A stretch of DNA of 6,163 bases. Source: Bacteroidales bacterium UBA2198 (GTDB lineage: Bacteria > Bacteroidota > Bacteroidia > Bacteroidales > VadinHA17). Location: assembly GCA_002328625.1 (NCBI GenBank), contig DCVC01000171.1:3075-9237 (forward strand), given 5' to 3'. The notes under the pieces are model-generated. The model saw only the letters and a program-made list of their open reading frames with translations, was not told the DNA's origin and searched no databases. The first letter of the stretch is position 1, and every line of letters begins with the position of its first letter. This document shows, piece by piece, positions 1 to 5,080 of this stretch. The translations under genes and the position numbers were made by a program.

Positions 1-950
1 CGTAGCTTTTCTATCGAGACACGTAAATCCTCATACTCATCAGCATCAACAGGATAGAGACCTGCAAAAACCATTGGTTTTACATCTTCAAATCCTGAAA
101 TGGCTTTTTCACAGGGATTCCTGACATGGGTTATGGTATCCCCCACTTTCACTTCTGATGAGTCCTTGATCCCTGAAATTATATAACCGACATCCCCGGC
201 TCTGATAATATCGCGTGGATCCTGCTTTAATTTGAGTACTCCTATTTCCTCAGCGTTGTATTCATGACCGGTACTTACAAATTTGACCCTGTCCCCTTTT
301 TGTAATGTGCCATTGACTATTTTAAAATAAGCTATTATCCCCCTGAAGGAATTGAAAATTGAATCAAATATCAGAGCCTGAAGTGGAGCATCAGGATTAC
401 CTTCAGGTTGTGGGATCCGGGTTACAATATCATTCAATATCCTTTCTACCCCCATTCCTGTTCTGGCACTGGCTTCGATAATGTCTTCCATGCGGCAACC
501 GACAAGATCAACTATTTGATCCTTGACTTCCTCTGGCATAGCGCTTGCCATGTCCATTTTGTTAAGCACAGGTATTATTTCCAGGTTATGTTCAATTGCC
601 ATGTAAAGGTTTGAAATTGTCTGTGCCTGAATTCCCTGTGTTGCATCTATTACCAGGATTGCACCCTCGCAAGCCACAATTGACCGTGAGACTTCATAAG
701 AAAAATCGACATGCCCAGGTGTATCAATAAGGTTTAAGATGAATTTTCTGCCTTCATGAAAATATTCCATTTGTATGGCATGGCTCTTGATTGTGATTCC
801 CCTCTCACGCTCAAGATCCATATCATCGAGAACCTGGTCCTGGAATTCCCTTTCCGGTATTGTATTGGTTTTCTCAAGTAATCTGTCGGCCAGGGTGCTT
901 TTACCGTGGTCAATATGTGCAATGATACAGAAATTACGGATGTTTTCCAT
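1..950 (-). CDS. lepA: Elongation factor 4 (LepA), N-terminal 316 residues, cut by window edge
   Basis: Ribosome-bound translational GTPase of the EF4/LepA family, which acts on elongating or initiating ribosomes and is related to EF-G. The frame stays open from the ATG at 950 to the window edge. Seen in the translation: the P-loop AHIDHGKST (residues 11-19), the switch I region ending in RERGITIKS (48-56), DTPGH (G3, 76-80) and NKMD (G4, 130-133). The beta-barrel domain II follows, and then KPMVFAGLYPVDADEYEDL, typical of the start of LepA domain III. Family members are about 600 residues, so roughly half is present. The start is well fixed because an in-frame TAA (953-951) directly abuts the ATG. 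The gene lies downstream of groEL on the same strand but behind a terminator hairpin, so it probably has its own promoter. TypA/BipA or EF-G are less likely, given the LepA-specific N-terminus IRNFCIIAHIDHGKSTLADR. Confidence 0.96.
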   Translation of the reverse strand, partial: MENIRNFCIIAHIDHGKSTLADRLLEKTNTIPEREFQDQVLDDMDLERERGITIKSHAIQMEYFHEGRKFILNLIDTPGHVDFSYEVSRSIVACEGAILVIDATQGIQAQTISNLYMAIEHNLEIIPVLNKMDMASAMPEEVKDQIVDLVGCRMEDIIEASARTGMGVERILNDIVTRIPQPEGNPDAPLQALIFDSIFNSFRGIIAYFKIVNGTLQKGDRVKFVSTGHEYNAEEIGVLKLKQDPRDIIRAGDVGYIISGIKDSSEVKVGDTITHVRNPCEKAISGFEDVKPMVFAGLYPVDADEYEDLRVSIEKL

Positions 951-976
951 TTACCGGGACATCAAAAAATCAGCTG

Positions 977-984
977 CAAATATA
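977..984 (-). promoter_or_regulatory. Possible Bacteroidota -7 promoter element for lepA
   Basis: On the minus strand the octamer TATATTTG matches the Bacteroidota primary-sigma -7 consensus TAnnTTTG at all six defined positions. It ends 26 nt before the lepA ATG and lies just after the groEL terminator, where a lepA promoter would be expected. No TTG-type -33 element is visible at the right distance, because that region is the GC-rich terminator stem. The sequence is also AT-rich, so a chance match is possible. Confidence 0.35.
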
Positions 985-1029
985 TAAAATAATAAACATG
1001 CAGGGCCGGGTATTGGACCCGGCCCTGCA
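985..1029 (-). terminator. Intrinsic terminator after groEL
   Basis: A perfect 13-bp inverted repeat (1017-1029 with 999-1011) encloses a 5-nt loop. The stem is very GC-rich (GCAGGGCCGGG). Read on the minus strand, it is followed by a T-rich but interrupted tail, TGTTTATTATTTTAT. It starts 29 nt past the groEL stop and ends about 50 nt before lepA, so it should separate the two transcription units. On the plus strand the downstream tract is not T-rich, so the hairpin appears to work in the groEL direction. Confidence 0.85.
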
Positions 1030-1058
1030 ACAATATGCCAAATATTCAAACGTATATG

Positions 1059-2690
1059 CTAATAAGGAGGCATGCCTCCGCCCATTCCCTGTGGCGGCAT
1101 TGCCGGTTTTTCCTCTTTCTCTTCAACAACAACAGCTTCAGTTGTCAGGAACATACCTGCAACCGATGCAGCATTCTCAAGAGCAACACGGACAACTTTT
1201 ACGGGATCAATAACTCCCGATTGATAGAGTTTTTCAAAATTATCGGTTTGTGCATTGTATCCATAGTCACCTTTACCCGATTTTACGGTCTGTGCAACAA
1301 CTGCTCCTTCTCTGCCCGCATTGATTGCTATCTGACGCAAAGGTTCCTCAATGGCACGTTTAATGATCTCGATCCCTGTTGTCTGATCCTCGTTATCACC
1401 TTTAAGGTTCTCAATAGCAGCAATTGCCCTTATGTATGCAACACCGCCGCCCGGAACAATACCTTCTTCTATTGCCGCACGCGTTGCATGAAGAGAATCA
1501 TCAACACGGTCTTTCTTATTCTTCATTTCAACTTCCGAAGCAGCACCTATATAAAGGACGGCAACGCCACCTGATAATTTGGCAAGACGTTCCTGAAGCT
1601 TTTCCTTGTCATAATCGGAAGTTGTCGTAGTAATCTGCTGCTTTATCTGGCCGATACGTGCTTTAATCATTTCCTTATCGCCATATCCGTTAACTATAGT
1701 GGTATTTTCCTTATTTACTGTAACTTTTTCGGATGTGCCAAGCATATCAAGTGTTGTATGCTCAAGTTTTAGTCCTTTTTCTTCTGAAATGACTGTTCCA
1801 CCGGTCAGGATGGCAATATCTTCAAGCATTTCTTTTCTCCTGTCGCCAAAACCCGGAGCTTTGACGGCGCATACCTTAAGCGATCCACGCAGACGGTTGA
1901 CAACGAGTGTTGCAAGGGCCTCACCCTCAACATCTTCAGATATAATAAGAAGAGGACGGCCTGTCTGGGCGGTAGTTTCCAGGATAGGAAGCATGTCTTT
2001 CATTGTGGAAACCTTCTTATCGTATATAAGGATGTAAGGATTCTCCAGATCAGCTTCCATTTTTTCAGCATTTGTCACAAAATAAGCCGATATATAACCA
2101 CGGTCAAACTGCATACCCTCAACAACTTCTACAGAAGTAGTGGTGCCTTTTGATTCCTCAACAGTTATAACGCCTTCTTTATGAACTTTCCCCATAGCTT
2201 CAGCTATTAGCTTGCCAATCTCCTCATCATCGTTGGCTGAGATTCTTGCGACCTGTTCTATTTTCTTAAGATCATCACCGATCACTTTAGCCTGTGAAGC
2301 AAGATGTTTGATCACCTTTTCAACAGCCTTGTCAATACCCCTTTTAACATCCATCGGATTTGCACCTGCTGTAATGTTCTTGAGGCCAACATTTATGATT
2401 GACTGGGCAAGCACAGTAGCTGTGGTTGTTCCATCACCTGCAATATCTCCGGTTTTTGATGCCACTTCTTTAACCATCTGTGCACCCATGTTCAGGTAAG
2501 GATCGGATAATTCTATATCCTTTGCAACTGTTACTCCATCCTTTGTAATTTGAGGCGCTCCGAATTTCTTTTCAAGAACCACATTACGACCTTTGGGTCC
2601 AAGGGTTACCTTAACTGCATCAGCCAGCTTATCAATTCCTTCTTTAAGCTGAGCACGTGCATCAATATTGTACTTAATCTCTTTTGCCAT
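1059..2690 (-). CDS. groL: Chaperonin GroEL (Hsp60), 543 aa
   Basis: Cytosolic group I chaperonin subunit, which forms double heptameric rings and folds proteins with ATP and GroES. It is full length (543 aa against about 540-550 in the family). Seen: TLGPKGRNV (29-37), the nucleotide-binding GDGTTTAT (85-92), RVDDSLHATRAAIEEGIVPGGG containing the ATP-hydrolysis Asp398, and the apical polypeptide- and GroES-binding residues Y199, Y203, F204, L234, L237, L259, V263 and V264. The C-terminus is a short Met/Gly/Pro tail ending GMGGGMPPY, in place of a long GGM repeat. The apical motif reads GYISAYF where GYxSPYF is usual. The gene follows groES by 27 nt of AT-rich sequence without a clear SD and is co-transcribed with it. 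A strong hairpin follows the stop. It appears fully functional, with no broken motif. Confidence 0.99.
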   Translation of the reverse strand: MAKEIKYNIDARAQLKEGIDKLADAVKVTLGPKGRNVVLEKKFGAPQITKDGVTVAKDIELSDPYLNMGAQMVKEVASKTGDIAGDGTTTATVLAQSIINVGLKNITAGANPMDVKRGIDKAVEKVIKHLASQAKVIGDDLKKIEQVARISANDDEEIGKLIAEAMGKVHKEGVITVEESKGTTTSVEVVEGMQFDRGYISAYFVTNAEKMEADLENPYILIYDKKVSTMKDMLPILETTAQTGRPLLIISEDVEGEALATLVVNRLRGSLKVCAVKAPGFGDRRKEMLEDIAILTGGTVISEEKGLKLEHTTLDMLGTSEKVTVNKENTTIVNGYGDKEMIKARIGQIKQQITTTTSDYDKEKLQERLAKLSGGVAVLYIGAASEVEMKNKKDRVDDSLHATRAAIEEGIVPGGGVAYIRAIAAIENLKGDNEDQTTGIEIIKRAIEEPLRQIAINAGREGAVVAQTVKSGKGDYGYNAQTDNFEKLYQSGVIDPVKVVRVALENAASVAGMFLTTEAVVVEEKEEKPAMPPQGMGGGMPPY

Positions 2691-2717
2691 ATTATTTATA
2701 ATTTATTGGTTTTTGAA

Positions 2718-2996
2718 TTATACTATAAAAAGAATATCTGACTGTGAAATCAGAAGATAGTCCTCTCCGTCAATGGTTAGCTCCTGACCAGAATATTTAC
2801 CATAAAGGACTTCATCGCCCTTCTTGACTTCCATTTCTTCGTCTTTTTTAGCAGCACCAACAAGAACCACTTTCCCCTGGCGAGGTTTTTCCTTTGCAGA
2901 ATCCGGAATTATTATTCCGCTTGCCGTTTTTGCTTCAGCTTCATGAGGTTTCACAAGAACCTTCCCGGCCAATACTTTACCTTTTAATTGTCCCAT
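2718..2996 (-). CDS. groS: Co-chaperonin GroES (Hsp10), 92 aa
   Basis: Heptameric lid of the GroEL cage. Seen: the mobile loop KTASGIIIPDSAKEKPRQGKV (about 23-43), whose hydrophobic tripeptide I28-I30 is the GroEL contact, and the C-terminal beta-barrel part KGDEVLYGKYSGQELTIDGEDYLLISQSDILFIV, typical of the family. The length is a little under the common 94-97 aa. The N-terminus is MGQLKGKVLAGKVLVKP, so the usual DR before VLVKP is GK and a GKVL unit occurs twice. The start at 2996 is supported by an in-frame TAA at 3005-3003 and by the conserved distance to VLVKP. The gene is first in the groES-groEL operon. Its upstream region contains a sigma-54 promoter match and a possible 7-codon leader ORF. 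Confidence 0.98.
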   Translation of the reverse strand: MGQLKGKVLAGKVLVKPHEAEAKTASGIIIPDSAKEKPRQGKVVLVGAAKKDEEMEVKKGDEVLYGKYSGQELTIDGEDYLLISQSDILFIV

Positions 2997-2998
2997 TT

Positions 2999-3022
2999 TT
3001 ATTTAGTTTTAAAGTTAGACAT
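2999..3022 (-). CDS. Possible 7-codon leader ORF (MSNFKTK) before groES
   Basis: On the minus strand ATG TCT AAC TTT AAA ACT AAA TAA forms a 7-codon ORF. Its stop ends 2 nt before the groES ATG, in a different frame. It is preceded at 9 nt by AGGAGGT (3038-3032), a near-perfect anti-SD match. That site is about 35 nt from the groES ATG, too far to serve it directly. The arrangement would allow ribosomes to load at the strong site, translate the mini-ORF and reinitiate on groES. Such a short ORF could easily arise by chance, and no family is recognisable. Confidence 0.3.
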   Translation of the reverse strand: MSNFKTK

Positions 3023-3031
3023 CGTTTTCTG

Positions 3032-3038
3032 ACCTCCT
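3032..3038 (-). promoter_or_regulatory. Strong Shine-Dalgarno sequence AGGAGGT in groES leader
   Basis: AGGAGGT on the minus strand, inside TGAGGAGGTC. It is the strongest SD-like site noticed ahead of any start here, and the other gene starts lack one, as is usual in Bacteroidota. It sits 9 nt before the ATG of the 7-codon ORF and about 35 nt before the groES ATG. If the sigma-54 promoter at 3059-3044 is used, the predicted start near 3033 would remove most of this site from the mRNA, so the two readings conflict unless an upstream promoter is also used. Confidence 0.4.
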
Positions 3039-3043
3039 CACTT

Positions 3044-3059
3044 AGCATAATTTGTGCCA
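3044..3059 (-). promoter_or_regulatory. Candidate sigma-54 (RpoN) promoter for groES-groEL
   Basis: TGGCACAAATTATGCT on the minus strand, against the sigma-54 consensus TGGCACGNNNNTTGCW. The -24 hexamer TGGCAC is perfect, the invariant GG and GC are both present with exactly 10 nt between them, and only two less critical positions differ (G to A at position 7, T to A at position 12). The predicted transcription start is about 3033, giving a 36-nt leader before groES. The operon just upstream encodes a sigma-54 activator, so the cell should have RpoN. No good TAnnTTTG promoter was found in this intergenic region. The same bases form a loose palindrome, TTGGCA-N7-TGCTAA, so a repressor site is an alternative. 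Confidence 0.5.
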
Positions 3060-3127
3060 AAGCCTGTTATATGTCATTTTGGGATTTCTGATCATATTTT
3101 TTGACCTGTAATTTGTCACAATTCTCA

Positions 3128-3142
3128 CATAAAAAATGCCAA
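3128..3142 (-). repeat. Upstream copy of motif TTGGCA-N4-TTATG
   Basis: TTGGCATTTTTTATG on the minus strand shares TTGGCA-N4-TTATG with the sequence at 3060-3046, exactly 82 bp downstream. It keeps the -24-like TGGCA, but the -12 position reads GT instead of GC, so it is a poor sigma-54 promoter. It may be a decaying promoter copy, a second site for a regulator, or chance in AT-rich DNA. Confidence 0.25.
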
Positions 3143-3180
3143 TTTAATTGTAAGTAACTGTAAAATAGCTTGTTGTGATT

Positions 3181-3219
3181 AGAAACAAAAAAGTGTCAGT
3201 ATGTGACAAACTGACACTT
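3181..3219 (-). terminator. Intrinsic terminator after secG
   Basis: A perfect 10-bp inverted repeat AAGTGTCAGT / ACTGACACTT (3210-3219 with 3191-3200) with a 9-nt loop. Read on the minus strand it is followed by TTTTGTTTCT, so with the TT ending the stem there are six T in a row. It begins 27 nt after the secG stop and should end the regulator-lptE-TPR-secG operon before groES. Confidence 0.9.
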
Positions 3220-3245
3220 ATTCTGATTCCTTTTTATGAAGTATA

Positions 3246-3611
3246 CTAATTTTCGGGTTGTTGCCCTTCTGTTGGATTTGGGTTGGAAGATGGTGGAACA
3301 GCAGTTGGCAGTGTTGGTATTGCACTGGGGTCAACTGCATTCTGGATCTGGTTCTGAATTCTCGAACGTTCTGACCCGCTTGCCCTTGGAATGGTAGCTG
3401 TTGCCACAACACTCAGGATCAATATTGATGCTGCAAGGGTCCAGGTAGACTTCTCAAGGAAATCGGCCGTTTTTCTTATCCCCATTGATTGGCCGGCGGA
3501 TGTGAAATTTGCTGCAAGACCTCCGCCCTTCGAATTCTGAACAAGAACAATAAGTATCTGGAGAAAACATGCTATTATAACTAAAACCGACACTAAAATA
3601 TATATTCCCAT
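3246..3611 (-). CDS. secG: Protein translocase subunit SecG, 121 aa
   Basis: Small inner-membrane subunit of the SecYEG channel, which aids SecA-driven export. Seen: a first membrane helix at about residues 3-24 (ILVSVLVIIACFLQILIVLV), the family signature LVQNSKGGGLAANF right after it, and a second helix at about 56-73 (TLAASILILSVVATATI). A polar Pro/Asn/Gln/Ser-rich tail of about 45 residues follows (from about 76 to the end). The tail makes the protein longer than the classic two-helix core and is low-complexity. The gene starts 1 nt after the stop of the TPR gene, so the two are co-transcribed and probably translationally coupled, and a strong terminator follows. Confidence 0.95.
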   Translation of the reverse strand: MGIYILVSVLVIIACFLQILIVLVQNSKGGGLAANFTSAGQSMGIRKTADFLEKSTWTLAASILILSVVATATIPRASGSERSRIQNQIQNAVDPSAIPTLPTAVPPSSNPNPTEGQQPEN

Positions 3612-3612
3612 C

Positions 3613-4548
3613 TTAACACTGTTTAATTAATTCTTTAACCCTTTCTATTTGAGTTGCAAAGTAACTGCTTTTTTCCGGAAATTTCAAACTTAATTTCTCA
3701 TAAATGTCCATTGCCTTCGAATAATATCCCTGATTGATATATATCCTTGCAAGTGTTTCTGTTATGAAACTTTCCCTTTCTTCAACAAAAGGTTTTGAAA
3801 TATCTTCAAAGGGCTGATCAGATTTTTCCTTTTGAGGTTCGATGCGTGGATTGGCGGTTATGAACTTTTCAATTAGGTCTGCCTGAAGTTGTTTCCGTGA
3901 CTCTTTTTCGTTTACCTCTTCATGAGGCTGAACTTCAACTACTTCAACCAGCTTTTTTGAAGCATAATTATCAACGTCAAGTTCAAGAAGATCGGACTCC
4001 TCCGGAATTGAAAATCCCGGGTCCATAAAGAATATTTTTTCTTCCGGAGGTGGCGATTCCTCGTTAATCACAAATATGGAATGCTCATATTCCTCATCAT
4101 CAAGTTCGGTTGAGATCAGGATTGACCGGCAAAAATTATCTTCTCCGGTTCTGTACTGATCCTCAGAATCTTTTTCACCCGAGCTTTTTTCAATCTCACT
4201 AATAATCTCCTCGCTGTTTTTGCCGGTTTCTATTACAGTTTGCTGACTGTCAACTTCACGGGGTAAAGAAATGACCTTAACTTCACTAATGTCCTGACTG
4301 ATCCCTTCTTCCAGAGCTTCGTTCTTCAGAAAATAGTACAGGATCTCCCTGTCACCAACATGAATTGCAGAATTTCTCAGCTGGTTTTCGAATCTGACAT
4401 CCGATGAATCCCGGAGGGCTTTCAACAACAACATATGAGCACTCTGAAAATAGGGAAAGATGCTTATCAGGTCATTCAGCTCGCCTATCATCTGCCGGTC
4501 AATTTGGGTACCGGATTCCATCATCCTTAGAAAGTCTAATTTGTTCAT
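3613..4548 (-). CDS. Uncharacterised acidic protein with C-terminal TPR, 311 aa
   Basis: Function not known. There is no signal peptide or membrane helix, so it is probably cytoplasmic. Three parts are visible. The N-terminal part (about 1-80) is probably helical and contains LISIFPYFQSAHMLLLKAL and ENQLRNSAIHVGDREILYYFL, a pattern I recall from Bacteroidota TPR proteins. The middle part (about 90-225) is low-complexity and rich in Glu, Asp and Ser, probably disordered. A short motif LIEKFITANPRIEP (about 225-238) leads to a single TPR-like helix pair ETLARIYINQGYYSKAMDIYEKLSLKFPEKS (264-294), followed by a final helix. It starts 6 nt after the lptE stop and ends 1 nt before secG, so it is expressed with two envelope genes. 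A scaffold or adaptor role is inference from the TPR and the neighbours only. Confidence 0.85.
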   Translation of the reverse strand: MNKLDFLRMMESGTQIDRQMIGELNDLISIFPYFQSAHMLLLKALRDSSDVRFENQLRNSAIHVGDREILYYFLKNEALEEGISQDISEVKVISLPREVDSQQTVIETGKNSEEIISEIEKSSGEKDSEDQYRTGEDNFCRSILISTELDDEEYEHSIFVINEESPPPEEKIFFMDPGFSIPEESDLLELDVDNYASKKLVEVVEVQPHEEVNEKESRKQLQADLIEKFITANPRIEPQKEKSDQPFEDISKPFVEERESFITETLARIYINQGYYSKAMDIYEKLSLKFPEKSSYFATQIERVKELIKQC

Positions 4549-4554
4549 GGCTCT

Positions 4555-5076
4555 CTACCAGTTTACAAAGGCTCTGTTAAAGATATCTTCAACTATCAGA
4601 ACAATAATTTTATCGGAAAGCTCCTTTTCAACCCGGCTCAGGTCAAATACGCTGTCATAATCCTCGTATCTTGAAAAGGTTTGTTCGTAGCTAAGGTCAG
4701 GATCAATAACATTGGTGAATTTAACTTTTACCGAGATCGTAAATCTGTTCATGGCAGCTCTTGCATCAGCACCTACTGTTAACGGACGGGTATTATAGTC
4801 CGAAATCTCTCCTTCGAAATTAACATCTCCCACACCATTTATGAGACTAAGATTAGTCTGGGCCTTGCATTTGTCAATAAGGGCGTCCGTAAGAGTCTGA
4901 CTTAACCCGGGCTGAACCAGGCTGGCCCTGTTCTGGAAATACTGGATACTTATTGTTTTCACCTCCGGTGAGATGCTTGCTCCTGAAAACGAATAACTTA
5001 TCTTACAGTTTTGCAATACAATTACAAAAAATGCCAACAAAATAATAAGAAAGCTCTTTCCCGGGTAATATGTCAT
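4555..5076 (-). CDS. lptE: LptE-family LPS assembly lipoprotein, 173 aa
   Basis: Outer-membrane lipoprotein that plugs the LptD barrel and helps insert lipopolysaccharide into the outer leaflet. Seen: a hydrophobic lipoprotein signal (SFLIILLAFFVIVLQNC, Cys at residue 24), then KISYSFSGASISPEVKTISIQYFQNRASLVQPGLSQTLTDALIDKCK, which is the Bacteroidota LptE pattern. A beta-rich domain with FEGEISDYNTRPL and a late FSRYEDYDS segment follow. The residue before the lipid Cys is Asn, unusual beside the common G/A/S. The start at 5076 leaves 4 nt after the regulator stop and gives a normal short n-region. The alternative ATG at 5097 overlaps the regulator by 17 nt and adds 7 residues. The frame is open further upstream to 5181, but that would overlap the regulator by 101 nt. 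Assignment rests on sequence pattern and neighbourhood. Confidence 0.85.
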   Translation of the reverse strand: MTYYPGKSFLIILLAFFVIVLQNCKISYSFSGASISPEVKTISIQYFQNRASLVQPGLSQTLTDALIDKCKAQTNLSLINGVGDVNFEGEISDYNTRPLTVGADARAAMNRFTISVKVKFTNVIDPDLSYEQTFSRYEDYDSVFDLSRVEKELSDKIIVLIVEDIFNRAFVNW

Positions 5077-5080
5077 TCTG

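Noticed and set aside
408..987. Short ORFs on both strands within lepA
   Set aside because: All overlap the intact lepA frame with its G1, G3 and G4 motifs; none resembles a protein family.
1026..1041. Second sigma-54-like site TGGCATATTGTTGCA on the minus strand between groEL and lepA
   Set aside because: Both GG and GC blocks are present, but the gap is 9 nt where 10 is required; spacing is strict for sigma-54. It also lies upstream of the terminator hairpin.
1035..1574. 179-codon plus-strand ORF opposite groEL
   Set aside because: It lies fully antisense to an intact groEL, has Cys/Phe/Asn-rich composition, and resembles no family; it is a shadow of the real gene.
3036..3060. CIRCE/HrcA operator before groES
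   Set aside because: TTGGCA...TGCTAA resembles the outer parts of TTAGCACTC-N9-GAGTGCTAA, but the inner bases differ and the half-sites are 7 nt apart instead of 15.
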